64,000 bases of DNA, taken from contig NC_086386.1 of the NCBI RefSeq assembly GCF_036588685.1, positions 3,336,710 through 3,400,709 on the forward strand. The letters are read 5' to 3'. Shown here one piece after another: positions 13,601-24,838 of the stretch. Each line of letters begins with the position of its first letter. The stretch's first letter is position 1. A model generated the notes under the pieces. The model did not search any database. It worked only from the letters and a program-made list of their open reading frames with translations, and was not told the DNA's origin. Source of the stretch: Mytilus trossulus. Its lineage: Eukaryota > Mollusca > Bivalvia > Mytilida > Mytilidae. A program made the translations under genes and the position numbers.

Positions 13601-16600
13601 CTTATCAACACTTTAGATCACTTTTGGAGTGCGCAAACTAATTACATAGCACTACGTATATACAAGAAGACTGTATTTCACCCCCACCTCACCCCATTCC
13701 ACAAAAAAAAATAGAAACCGAAGATATCTGCAAAGTAGCATTACCCCACCTGCAAAAACTTGGTCCTCGTCCGTTATTGGTACCCGTTTATTTTTAAATG
13801 ACCGTATTAATCTACAGTGCGACAGATTTAAAACATTCCAAAATCCTAATATAAAAAACAACTTCAAATTGTAGAGTTAACATATCATATATTTGACACT
13901 TACCATTTTTGGATTTAGAAAATCTGTCAACAGTTTCAAACGCCATATTTTCCATTTCTCTGATATCTCTCTCCTGTTGAACCCTTTTTTCCTCCTCGTA
14001 CCTCTTATATATATCCTCATCACTATGGTATAGAGGATTAGTCTTACTCATGTTAAACTTGTTGTCAAACATATTAATGTTATCATTGTACTCATCTAGA
14101 TTCTCATCGAAATTGTTCTTAATCAGTATATTACCCCTTACGACGCGCATGTCTCGGTCAACATCAGTGTATGTTTTCCTTTCTGGTTCCGGCGTTCCTT
14201 GGTAATTTTGCTGGTGGTTGAGTATGCTAGATAGTTTCGACTGGTACCCATCCATTTGGTCGTACGATTTCTGTCTACCACTACTACCACTATTGACCTC
14301 GACTGATGATCGGAATTGGCGACCTTGACCCTCGGTAGAAGGTCGTCCTACATTTAAAGTTCTCTCGGTGGAATATCTCGGTGCCATAAACTCAGCATTT
14401 CCATTAAAAGCAATCGGTCGATTATGTCCCACATCTATAGAGCTTACATTTCGATTCTGGTCTACAAATTGTCCACCAGTGACGTTGTTGACGTTTTCTG
14501 TTTTCATTGTAGTTATAGTTTTTGTTGTCTCTTCATATTCCATCGTTTCCTCCTTGACGTCATCAGAGGCACTCGATTTGACAACTTTATACTTTCGTCC
14601 ACCGTCAACTTCGTCTGTCGGTGGTTCATATGGCCGATGTTTCTTTGCTGTATGCCACTTTGGTGACTCGTAAGGGCCTTTGACTAGAGCTACAGATTTA
14701 TACACGGGTCGTTCTTGAAACTGTTTCGAGTCAGTTTCATCAATCCTAGCCACGATAGTGTGTTCCTGTTTCGGTTTAGCGATTTGACGATTCTCCTCTT
14801 TGTGTGTAACGATTTGATATTCCTCTTTAGGTTGTGTCATCACCTGAACACCTGTAGTTACCTTTTGTGGAATAGGTTCTATCTGGAGAAGGTTGTATTG
14901 AGGAACCTGAATTTGTGGAACCGGAAGTTGTGGTAACATAAATGGCTGTTGAACATAATAAGGATTAATCTGAGGTATCGGAGGGACGGAAGAGTTAGCC
15001 TCTACCATGTAGGCTGCTGACATGGCGTTAAGTCCACTTTGGTCGTACGAGGATGATTGATTAGTCACTTCCTTCTTCATGTTCACATCTTGGTTGCCAA
15101 CGTAACTAGATTTACCATCTGTTACCCATGGACCGTCAGAAGACATTTCGTAAGACTGTTTAACAGTTTTAAGGGATGATGAACCATACGGATTCTGTTG
15201 TGGAGCACAACCATCTTCGTACTCGTACGATGTGGTCCGTTTATTGGAGGAGCTGTCACTGTATCCATAAGGCTGCAACTGTTGACCTTGACCTTGCCTT
15301 AATCTTTCGTCCGTGTATTGTCCCGACTGATATCGGTTGTCAGTTTCAGTGTATTCCATTGAATTCGGATTATACAAACTAAGTATGACTTCCTCAGCGG
15401 TATTATAATCAACGCCAGAATTTCCATGAGCTCTGAGATTATGAATTCTCTGATATGACGGACTGCCCCTACTAGGACTTGCACTATCATATTCTGAGCT
15501 GTATCTATGATCAGAGGTGCTGTACTCGTAGCTTTCATCAGTAATATCCTCTATCATATAGGTATCCCCTTTATGATCTTGAACTATATATTGATTCCTA
15601 TTACCATGATTACTCGGATCCGAAACTACCGGAAGTGACGCAGTATCTGACTTGTCTCCATCCTCCTCCTCTTCCTCTACAACCCGGTGTGTGAGAGTAG
15701 TAATCACTAGGTTCCCTCCATTTAACTTGGTGATCGTCTGGTTAATTTCAGGTATAATATCGTCATTATTTTCTCCATTAAGTTTAGATATGGCATCAGT
15801 CAGGAGTGCAAGATTCCGTTTTTGTGCTGTCTGCTCTTCATCATTAAAACCATCACTATTAACAGAGCTTGATGTTTTCGTCGTTATCTTTTTACCCCCT
15901 TTATATTCCGACATTTGGGAGGTTTTAGTATTTCCCGACGATTTCTCTGGCATTGTAGAACCAGTCCTTAGTTCCTGTATGATCGCTATTTTGGAATCGT
16001 TAGATGCACCACCGATTGTTTTATTATCCAAATCTGTTGTATGCACGTCCACAGTTGTCGAGAATCTACAGTCCTTATAATCTAGATGAGGATTTAAAGG
16101 TGTAAAAGTTTTACCTGTAAAATTATCTGTCACATGATCACAGCCTGCGGTATGACACGCGTGAATGACTTCACTTTCTTCTGTTGTATTTACATCAAAT
16201 GTAACTGATCGCTTACTTTTGTGCTCCGTATTATTATAATCTTGTGTATGTTTATTTACTTTATTGTTCGTTAGAGGTAATTTTTCCACTTTATTTGTAG
16301 CTTCAAGCAAAGATGTTTGACAGTCTCCATCTATTTCTTCTTCATCTTCCGCCTCTTGTAAAAAGTCAAGATTAAGTTTCAGGGCAGATCGTAAATCCTC
16401 TGTATTATCAGTGTTTTTATTATCGTGTGTTCCTGGATCATCCAATGGAGTTTCGAACTGATGCTCATCGCTTCTTATTTGAACCATTTCCACCTCATTT
16501 GTATCACAATTATTTTCTATTTCATTAATTTCATCTATTTCTTTAGGAATAACTTCGCCGTTTTCATCGTATTGAGTGAAATCACCGCTAGAGAATATTT

Positions 16601-19600
16601 CAAAAGTCTGGTCTTCCCGACAAGTCGTTAAAACTTCATTTTCTTTAGCAATCGCTGTTTCTACTATATATTCCCCTTCCACAGAACTATCGTCTTGCTC
16701 AGAACTATCTGACGATTCTGATTGGTCAGAATGTTTATGTGAAATGTCATGGTTTATTTCAGATTTTGCATTGTATGTATCATTATTGTTATTGGTCTTT
16801 CGGTTCTTTGTCCGTTTTGCTAACCAGGTATCCATTAAGTCTAGATACGTCTGACACAATTCTTGTTCGGTATTTTTTAAAACGTCATCCATTGGAGGTG
16901 TATCGGTAGATCTAGCAATATCAGGATTATTTGGTGAAGAATTGCTAGAAAAACTAACAACATCAGAATTACTTAAAACGTTTTGCGTGTTTGTCAGATC
17001 AACAGTTATATTTTCGTTTGTATTATTATTACTAGAAGTTTGGTAAGAATTTGTAAACTGTAAAACATCGTTTTCCGTACGAGAATCATGTTTAATGTCG
17101 CACTCTTTTTTATTTTTGAGCATAGTACCGTTAGTTTTATACTGGCTTATATCATACCCACAATTTCCTTGTGCAAAGTCTGTCTTTACGTTACCATGGA
17201 TATCTGTGGTATTAACGGCAGTTGTCTCCCCTTTAAAAGAAGATACGTTATCTATATCGATTAATGTTGCTTCATTCACATCTGCATTGCTAGCTTTTCT
17301 TCGATCCAACCCACCTAAACAAGGAGATGGTGGTGCTCCTGTTCTAGGTGTCTCAATTACTATTTGACTTTTTAACTTCACATTATTATCGATTGAGTTA
17401 GACGAAATATGACTAGAACTTTTAGTTTTATTATCAGATTGGAATTGTATTGAATTGTCATTATCCTGTTCAGCAAAACTTTTATTTTTAAGCTCGATAT
17501 CATTAATAGAAGCAGATTTAACACTTTTGTCGGGTGAATCAATACTAAAACGAGGCTCTGTTAAATCCACGCAGCTTGGTGACGGATCGACATAGGTTTC
17601 TACAATAGATTCTTTAAATTCCTGAGGTAGCGTTTCAAAGTTCGGGTTAGATTTCTTTTTTCTTGGTGGTTTCTTTGGAGGAGTCTTTTTCGGATATATA
17701 CTTATAACATCGGTACATGTGTCCGTTCTATTTTGAACATCGCTAATTATGTCCGTTCTATTGTGGTCCATACGTAAGACATCCACAGCTTCATTTTTAG
17801 TTGTATTTAGATTGTCATTTACAAAAGTATACTTTAACGGAATATCCGGTTCAACTATTCTATAATGTTCAGCGGACTCCTCGCGTTTTTCGGTAATTTC
17901 TTCAACAGTTTCTATAGTCAATTGTAAATTATCTATTACTCTTTGATCTTGTTCATGATACAAGACGTGAGATGAATCACGTTCTTCAGTTTGTAGGATA
18001 TTTTCCTCAACAGCGAAACACTTCGTCTGATTACTTACGACTGTCGATTCTCTAGAGTTATGTGTAAGCTGTGATCCGTTTGTTTCGCACTTTTCAGTAG
18101 GTCTTAAAGGTAATACCGACATTTCAGCCGGCATATCAGCAATTTGTTGTTCTCTGTTTTCTTCCAAATTTAAATTGTGCACATATGTATTATTATCATG
18201 GCCATTAACTATTTCTTTTGTATTATTTTCAGACAGGGCAGCAACCTGTTCTGTATACTTTGGAGAGCTTAATTCAACTTTTAAATATGACGTTTTTGTT
18301 TCACGACTGTTTGCATGTCCCTGTGTAGTAGAATGATGTAATAAATCCGGTGTATATGTTCCGGATATATCACCTAAGTCGTTAGTGTCGTTACAGGTTT
18401 CACTGTTAATGCACACATCCGAAGTCAAAATATCCTCGCTTATTACACACTGAATAGAAGCTGCAGCGACATTAGAAGCACTGTTTTTCATTGAGCATGA
18501 TTCATTGTAATGAATACTATTAGATTGTTCAGGCCCATCTAGTGTATATGTATTTTGATTGTGTAGATAATTATCATTCCCGATTGGTGATTCCAGGGCA
18601 ACATTCAAATAACTACTGACATTTTCGTTTTCATGTCGTTCTGGAAGAGACGTCGGTTTTTCAGCACCAATAGGCTGGTGTTTCGTGTTTGGTAATTGTT
18701 TTTCCAGCTCTAACTTTTGTTTATAACAGGAAACAGGGTGTTCAGAAATGTCTTTACCAAGTAGAGTTGTCGTTCGTGAAGTGACATTTTCTTGTCGAAA
18801 AGATGTCGGTGGAGATGAAAATTCTGGTAAAGTGTTGTCAGAAAAATAACAAGAATCTACTGTGTCCGCTAGATCTCTTTCCGCTAGATCTCTTTCTGCA
18901 TCTTTTTGTTGATAGCTTGCATTTTCATGTGATTTATCCAATAGTTGAAATGGTAAATCTAAGTTTTGTTCTTGAAAGTGTTCATGTTTATAAAGAGTAC
19001 TATCAGACTGGGTTTCTGGGAAAGGCGTTGGTATATCTATTCCTCGTTCTTGAAAGGTTTCATTATTTTCATATACTGATTGAGTTTCTATGATTGGATT
19101 AGGACATTGGATCAGCCTCGGTTCCATTTGACGAGAGGAAGGCGACGATTGCGAAAATTTACCTCTATGTTCTTCAATTTTAGATTGCGTTATTTTATCC
19201 CAGTCTCGTTCTGACTGGTGACCTATTCCAAATTTAAAGATAAGACGATCTATTTCAGTTTCCTCTTTATTATCGTCCGGACTATCAGATAACTGATCAA
19301 TGTTTGTATTATTTGATTCGTCCTCTCGTGAAGGGTATCGCTTACGTAAGAAACTTTTTAACGCATCAGCTGATGTTGCCGATCTGTTAGGATCTGTTCT
19401 GTTGAAAGGTGAACTTGATGTTTCTTTTTGCTTTGACGACGTTCTTGCTCTTTCGCTGACAGGTTTTTGAAAGTTTGATTTTTTATCATTAACTGATTGT
19501 GTGATCGGTTTTGGACTATTTTCTATTTGGTTGCTTCTAGCTCTATGAAATATGGGTCCATTGTTGAAACTCTTAGTTTTCGACCGATCCAAGTCATCCT

Positions 19601-21405
19601 CTGTAACGTTACTTCTGTTTTTACTTTCAACTGGTTTTTGTTCAATGTTATCTTTACCTACAGCTATTGCGTTTGCGATTCGTTCACTAACGCTGCGTTG
19701 TAATATTGACCTCCTATGTGCAGGAGCTTTATCATATGACTTTGATTCTATTTCTGTCAGATTGTCATTGTTTCTGTTATATTCTGTGTTAACTTCTGTA
19801 TGATGAACACTTTTGAAAAGTAATTCGCCATGTTCAGTTTGTCTGCTTGTGTCTACTAATCTAGGGCTATATGTCGACTTTTCATTTTGATTTGATCGAG
19901 GTGAAAACAGTTTGTCAGCTGCTTCGTTCTTGTAATTGTTAGTTTTAGGTTGAGTTATTTTATCCCAGTCGTCTTTTCCTTTAAAATCAGGTTGCATGAC
20001 AAAATTATTGACCTCTGTATTATTTCCGTCTTTGCAAATTTCAACTGTTACGGATTGATCAAATTCTTTATCAATGTCTTCTTCGTCAGGATATTGTTTC
20101 TGAAGGAAATTTTTTAATGCACTCGTTGAGCGCATACTACCTGTTCGATTAATAGCTTCGTTCGTCCTTGTGTCAAGTTGATGTTTGTTTGGTATGTGCA
20201 TGCTCACCGAACGCTGTAAACTATTAGTATTTTCAGCAGATCCAACAGTCCACAACCTTCCAGAGCTTGCCATACTTTGATTGTTTGTATTATTGACCAT
20301 GTGTGATTTTCCCGACAATTCTCCTTTTGGGCGGACTCTTTTCCTATTTTCGGGTATTTGGTCAGGTTTATTTCTACTGTTACTGATGTTCACTTTATCT
20401 TTGTGTGTCTGATGATATTGCCCTTCTGTTATGATATCGTCAGAGTTTACCTTGAAATCTGAGACGTATGTGTCTGTTGGGTTAAATCTGGCCTGTTCGT
20501 GTTGTGGTTTAAAAGCTAGATTCTCTGTTGATTTAGAACGTAGGATGTACGGCTCGCCACGTTCGTCATAAGATTTGCGTAACGAAGCAACGTCTGCTTT
20601 ATTGTTAATGTTAGTTAATGAATTAGTCCTCTGTGAAGGTGTTATAGTCGTTTTAGCGACAGACAAATATCTGTTGGAAACGTCATTGGCACTATTATGT
20701 CTTTTGAGCGAACTTGTCCTTGAACGTATATCCATATCTTTAGTAAGTGAATCATCCTGTGACGAAAACATCTTTTTTAATTGAGACACGTATCCTGGTT
20801 TAATTTTTTGCCGAACGGATTGTTTATTGTCTTTAAGTTTTTGCACTATGGGTTGCCAATCAGAATCTTCAGTGGTTTCTTTTACCTTTCGCTTACGTTT
20901 AACTTTTTCCTTCGGATCTTGAGTATTTATCGTATAAAATCCAATGTTACTGTCCGAATCAGAATCAGCAAATGAACTGTCATGTGACTCTTGTGGAAGA
21001 CTTAGTTTGAAACGTACTGAATCTTTTCTGTCCAGAGACTGTTTTTGTGACGAACTCCAAGAAGTCATACGCTGACTTGATGTCCTTAAAATCGACGCTC
21101 GTGTAAGTACCGGCGTAGAAGTTTCTGGAACTACTTGATTCACTTGAGTGTGAGCATGCGTGATGCTTTCCTCCATTCCATTTGTAGTGAAATATTCTTG
21201 TACATTTGGAGGTGTAGAACATCCGCCATGTATAAACCCTGAGTCGAGCGATGAGAACGAGGTAGAAGGTGACAATGTCGGAGTATCATTCAGTGAGGAG
21301 TAAATTATTTTGGGTGTTCTTCCTCTCTCGTGATATGTCGGCTTATCTCCCTTGATAAATGGTGCAGTGAGAGTTTCTGACTTTTCCATTTTGTTTTAAG
21401 TTTAC
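1024..21405 (-). CDS. Giant disordered protein gene, two coding exons, about 2,702 aa (function unknown)
   Basis: Gene-level entry. Coding exon 1 is 21389 to 13904 and coding exon 2 is 1646 to 1024 (TGA at 1024-1026). The donor after 13904 (AATG|GTAAGT) leaves one base of a codon. The acceptor ending at 1647 (tttatgttttgtag) supplies two, so the join is in frame and gives a Val. The predicted product is 2,702 residues with no signal peptide and no membrane segment that I can see. It is rich in Ser, Asn, Asp, Glu and Lys, so I infer a largely disordered intracellular, perhaps scaffold-like, protein. I recognise no catalytic domain and no named family. The intron of 12.3 kb could hide further exons, but the direct join is phase-consistent and none was seen. 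The exon calls are strong; joining these two exons is inference. Confidence 0.7.
2308..2415. repeat. Direct tandem duplication, about 50-bp unit, two copies
   Basis: Two adjacent near-identical copies containing 'ttatccgtataaggcatagc' followed by 'aaggactaa' and 'gtaagtaataag'. Confidence 0.85.
3085..3305. repeat. Degenerate short tandem repeat
   Basis: Several diverged copies of a unit around 'tatgcttgaacccttggtcc' spaced about 45-60 bases. Old and irregular. Confidence 0.4.
3555..3715. mobile_element. Short interspersed element, 'ggatccgcc' family
   Basis: Begins near 'gcgaatccag' and ends 'ctggatccgcccctg'. The two ends are roughly inverted copies around a C-rich core. The same family recurs near 9185, 9726, 26700 and 45950, which marks it as a dispersed repeat. 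Confidence 0.55.
5035..5545 (+). mobile_element. Mussel dispersed repeat (gagacaact family) with internal expansion
   Basis: Opens with 'aagaagatgtggtatgattt' and 'gagacaactattcacaaaag', and continues through 'gaaaactaacggcctaatta' to 'cacagcaacagacgaca'. This is the block order of the other copies (10550, 22770 reversed, 30405, 39965, 56550). The central part is amplified (next entry). Confidence 0.75.
5138..5450 (+). repeat. 43-bp tandem repeat, about 7 copies
   Basis: Unit contains 'aataccgcatagtcagctat', 'agaaggttccgaaataacaa'. It lies at the position where other copies of this mussel repeat carry a single 'taccgcatagtc...ccccgaaatgacaa' block, so it is an in-place expansion. Confidence 0.9.
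5715..5775 (+). mobile_element. Fragment of the gagacaact mussel repeat
   Basis: 'ataaggaagatatggtatga' followed by a diverged 'atgaggcccttcagaca' matches only the head of the element. Confidence 0.4.
6835..7270 (+). pseudogene. Decayed non-LTR retrotransposon ORF2 tail
   Basis: In shifting frames the plus strand reads [13 protein letters not shown], then [10 protein letters not shown], then [20 protein letters not shown] and [14 protein letters not shown]. From memory this order matches the C-terminal tail of bivalve and other animal LINE reverse transcriptases (the '..RRWRWIGHVLR..' block and the downstream 'TW..' block). Frameshifts and stops make it non-functional. The LINE clade cannot be named from this fragment. 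Confidence 0.6.
8440..8738 (+). repeat. 21-bp satellite in left arm, about 14 copies
   Basis: Unit 'atgatgagctttttctttat' plus one base, with variants (ctct, catt in place of cttt). All six frames tend to stay open because the unit is 21 bp (seven codons). The resulting reading frames are artefacts of the repeat. Confidence 0.95.
9185..9357. mobile_element. Short interspersed element, 'ggatccgcc' family
   Basis: From 'ggcggatccaggggggc' to 'ctggatccgccactg', with long C homopolymers near 9213 and 9292 inside. Confidence 0.6.
9370..10470 (+). pseudogene. Decayed integrase-core (DDE) transposase
   Basis: Plus-strand fragments in order: a diverged '[13 protein letters not shown]', [20 protein letters not shown], then (after an inserted repeat) [37 protein letters not shown], and at 10326 [19 protein letters not shown] with FGIDDFV. 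From memory this is the block order of the integrase catalytic-domain proteins common in cnidarian, mollusc and fish genomes, where the first Asp lies in the 'GGVDGFSR' block and '[12 protein letters not shown]' lies near the Glu. Two expected Trp codons are now stops (TGA, TAG) and there are frameshifts, so it is dead. Confidence 0.7.
9726..9893. mobile_element. Short interspersed element inserted in the integrase pseudogene
   Basis: Starts 'cagtggtgaatccagaaat' and ends 'ctaaatccgcctcttgtcag'. It splits the integrase pseudogene. 'tgtcag' occurs at both edges and may be a target-site duplication. Confidence 0.55.
10550..10930 (+). mobile_element. Mussel dispersed repeat (gagacaact family)
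   Basis: 'ggacaactctccacaagaga', 'ataccgcatagtccgctata', 'gaaaactaacggcctaaatt' and 'aagcgggatcccaaacctcc' occur in the family's order. A long C tract (10513-10529) lies just upstream. Confidence 0.75.
11822..12178 (-). repeat. 21-bp satellite in right arm, about 16 copies, inverted
   Basis: Reverse complement of the left-arm satellite ('aaagaaaaagctcatcataa' per unit). Copy number and order of variants differ from the left arm, so the arms have changed independently. Confidence 0.95.
12370..12590 (+). repeat. Dispersed repeat ending in a (TTCTA)n microsatellite
   Basis: The sequence runs into 'ggaataaagtatattctatt' and then a pentamer run at about 12558-12583. It looks like the 3' end of a retroposed element seeding a microsatellite. 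Confidence 0.45.
13904..21405 (-). CDS. Giant exon (7,502 bp): 5' UTR end plus codons 1-2495
   Basis: Open without interruption for 7,486 coding bases. The start ATG (21387-21389) is chosen because an in-frame TAA lies just upstream at 21396-21398 and a good acceptor (tttcag) ends at 21406, so the exon opens with 16 bases of 5' UTR and at least one 5' non-coding exon lies further right. Visible features: a repeated module with [11 protein letters not shown] near residue 420 and [11 protein letters not shown] near 673, each followed about 55 residues later by DWDKITQ (near 475 and 730); LQRSVS motifs near 395 and 560; a Pro/Lys stretch [11 protein letters not shown] near 1233 that could bind SH3 domains; a Tyr/Ser/Asp-rich region near 1935-1970; a Pro-rich hydrophobic stretch before residue 2150; and NPLY near 2455 followed by a charged, probably helical segment. 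No folded domain recognised. Confidence 0.85.
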
Positions 21406-22774
21406 CTGAAATAAATGTAAAATAGTACATATAATATCTTCTAAATATAATATACAGTTTTACAAGGCATTTAAACAAAAATCATTTGCACACAAAAATA
21501 TACAATTTGTGCATGTTTGCCTAATGAATTGGCGTACACCTCTATAATATGATGTTTTGTGTAAGAACGTACCCTTTTTGATAATGTTGTTTTTCTTTAA
21601 ATTATTAATTGTTTCTTGTTGGGCCACATTATGTATAAGTATATGTATGGCGAACTTGCAGATAAATCTAGGATTTTTTATTTGTCACTCCTATATTTCT
21701 CTTCCAAAACACTTTTATATGCTCTGAACATATTTAATCATGACATTACGATTTTTGTCCTGTCCGCAGAAATGTTACTACTGTGAAATAAATCTTAAAA
21801 CTAGAGATATTGCAAATTAAATGATGCGTTTTTGCGTTATTTTTATTTTCAAATGATAACGTGGGTGTTTTTTGTGATCTTTGTAACATGATGCAAATTC
21901 ACAAAATTAAGAAGCGAAAGAAAGTCGATGTTTTAAATGTTTGTTATTTTGGATACAGCATTCGCAGTTGGAAATATATACAATTTGTATTGTTTTAGAA
22001 ACTAAAGTCTCGATTAAATTCTTGAATAAACTAAATGTTCTAAACGGGACCACGAAAACCCCCGTGGAAGTTAAATGTAATGTTTAATGAAACGCGCACA
22101 AAATTTATATTTTATATCATTGTACATGTAAATTAAAGTTTTTTTTTAAATGATTTAAATATTCTGATACCACAATCGGGTAGGATTAATTAGATTTCCC
22201 TTTTTATCAGTCGGATTGTGTTTATAGTATGGCACATCATATTGTATACTGAATGATATAAAGTAAATCATAAATCATATATACGACTTACACTTGCAAC
22301 TTTGAAATAATTATGTTGACGTAAAGATGCATTCTACGAAGGACATTTCAGACTAATACAAAAGACTAATAAGTCCCAAGTGAAGATAAGTGTAAAATTA
22401 GATATGTGCTATTATAGATGTATTTTATCAAAATATTCCTCAACTTTTTCGTGTACATTGAGTAGAATTGGACTTACACTCTGATTTGAAAAATATTCGG
22501 AGGGGGGAGGGATATTCTCAAGTGTGTGCATATTTTGGTTATGGTTATTCAATTTGTATCATATGGACCCGTTGTTTTAAGAAGGTTTATTATGGTATCT
22601 CTCTATAATAAATAAAACTATATCAAGTGGTGTCATCTAAATCAATGTTCTTTGTTTAAATATTTAATCATAAATAGCATATTTAATGTTGATTTAATAA
22701 ATAAATGTGAGTTTTACCAATAAAAGTCCTGATAAATATAAGTAGCATATAAATCAAAGTGGACCATAACAACA

Positions 22775-23065
22775 TTCTTCTATCTAGTCCCATTGATCAG
22801 ACCGTTTAGGCTTTCTCGGGTCATTTACCGTAAACTCCCGAAAAATTCTCGTTTGAGTTGTTTTACATTTGTCATTTCGGGGCCTTTTATATCTGACTAC
22901 GTTGTGTGGGCTTTGTTCATTGATGAAGGCCGTACGGTGACCTATAATTGATAATTTTTGTGTCATTTGGTCTCTTGTGGAGATAGTAGTTTTATTTATT
23001 ATAGAGGATACCATAATACACGTAATAAAAACAAAAGCAATCATACCAAATCTTCTTTTTCATAT
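22775..23065 (-). mobile_element. Mussel dispersed repeat (gagacaact family), reversed
   Basis: Reverse complement carries 'gaccaaatgacacaaaaatt', 'tataggtcaccgtacggcct' and 'cgaaatgacaaatgtaaaac' in the family's order. The head ('tatgaaaaagaagatttggt' on the minus strand) lies at the right end. Confidence 0.75.
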
Positions 23066-24473
23066 GTTATATTACTTACTCTTTTATAAAGAATGTGTGT
23101 TTCTTTTGTAATTATATCAAAAGCTGGCCATTCAATCTGTAACGTAGGACTGCTTCACTGTTTCAATAATGGTGTACTACATAAAAAAAATATAGATAAA
23201 TTACCGGTATAGTCACTAAAATCAAAATCAATTAAAACATTCCATGGTGAAAAAAATAAACAAAACCGAAAAAAGTAAAGTCAACAATGCTGAAATAAAT
23301 CTTTTTTTTTTTTATAACAGTTCAAAATTATCGAATTTACAAATATATCTTAAATAAACAAAAAAAAACATTGTGACAGTCGCGTTACAAAAGGAGTTTG
23401 TATTTTAGTTGTATAACGAAATAACGTTTAACAAGTTAAGAATGTTGTGGGCCCAAGATAAGTAATAATATACACACACAAGTCAATATCCCCCATTTGC
23501 ATTCACAATTTTATCATTCTATTTTGCATGTTCACTTTTGTAAAGCATGCATATAAAAGTTAAGTTACGCTAATTTTGTTTAACTGTGATGTGAATTAAA
23601 ATAAGTTACGATTACCGTACATGTAACAAGTCCATGTCTTCTAAAATCCAATACATGTAGATAATGCTAATGAGAATGAAAAGAGATATAGTCTTTGATG
23701 CATGCGGGAGCACAATAACACATTTCAATAAAAATAGTACAATACTATTTGTAACGTTTGGACACCATTACATATGTAGGACGTAAACTGAAGTATGATA
23801 TTATTTTCCAATACTGCACATCTTATCCCTATTTATTTAGAACTAGGTAATTCTGACGTGAGGTGGGTGTACATTCCACTGTTATCCTAACTTACAATGA
23901 TATCTAATATATATAGGTAAATATACACTCTAAAATGCATGCTCATGGTGCAATTTTTACTCCCGCAGAGGGTAAAAAAAATCATTAGAATACGCCTTAA
24001 AACTATTGGCAAATATTAGCATTTTCCTCTTAATAAAGCGATTGAATCAACTTGTGACTTTTTTCAGGACATATTTTGGCGGGAGTTTGCGAATGATCGT
24101 CGAATGTGAGTGTTCATACTTTGACCTTCAGTAATGAAGCAGTCGGTGCTTTTGTTAATATTAAAAAAAAAAGGACATTTCAATTTTATTTCAATTTTAT
24201 CTAGAAGACATAGACTGTATTTCTTTAAACTTGGTGACGTTATTTCAGAGACTTTTAAAAGAATTATTTAATCTTTCAAAAAGATAAACTAAATCAATGT
24301 CTCTTATCACGGACTTAAGCGATAAATCGCAACAAAACAGAGAACTGTCGCTGACCTAGACGTAGGTTGCTGCATCTTATTATTTTTTTTTGTTTAAAAT
24401 TTTATAAGCTTAAGTAAAACAAAAAAATCAAAGCTCATACCACCATATGTATTGACATGAGATATACTGTTCC

Positions 24474-24838
24474 GAGATACCACATAGCACGTTATACAGA
24501 CACCACATAGCACGTTATACAGATACCACATAGCACGTTATACAGATACCACATAGCACGTTAAACAGATACCACATAGCACGTTATACAGATACCACAT
24601 AACACGTTATACAGATACCACATAGCACATTATACAGATACCACATATCACGTTATACAGATACCAAATAGCACGTTATACAGATACCACATAGCACATT
24701 ATACAGATACCACACAGCACGTTATACAGATACCACGTTATACAGATACCACATAGCACATTATACAGATACCACACAGCACGTTATACAGATACCACAC
24801 AGCACGTTATACAGATACCACATATCACGTTATAAAGG
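24474..24838 (+). repeat. 23-bp tandem repeat, about 15 copies
   Basis: Unit 'ataccacatagcacgttata' plus 3 bases. It is followed directly by 'gagaaacccaacggcctgat', the block that follows the 'taccgcatag' block in the mussel gagacaact repeat. It therefore looks like an expansion inside that element, as at 5138-5450. There is no CRISPR meaning: there are no spacers and this is an animal genome. Confidence 0.9.

Larger units (their letters stand above)
1647..13903 (-). other. 12.3 kb intron of the giant protein gene
   Basis: Bounded by GTAAGT (13903 side) and a pyrimidine-rich acceptor (1647 side). It holds the repeats and mobile elements listed separately. Stretches 2420-3080, 3720-5030, 5780-6830, 7310-8390 and 12600-13900 show nothing I can support as genes. 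Confidence 0.65.

Noticed and set aside
14368-20975. Many plus-strand open frames of 60-140 codons
   Set aside because: Shadows of the giant minus-strand exon.
24474-24838. Regular 23-bp repeats that could suggest a CRISPR array
   Set aside because: Units abut without spacers, the genome is animal, and the array continues a known dispersed repeat.
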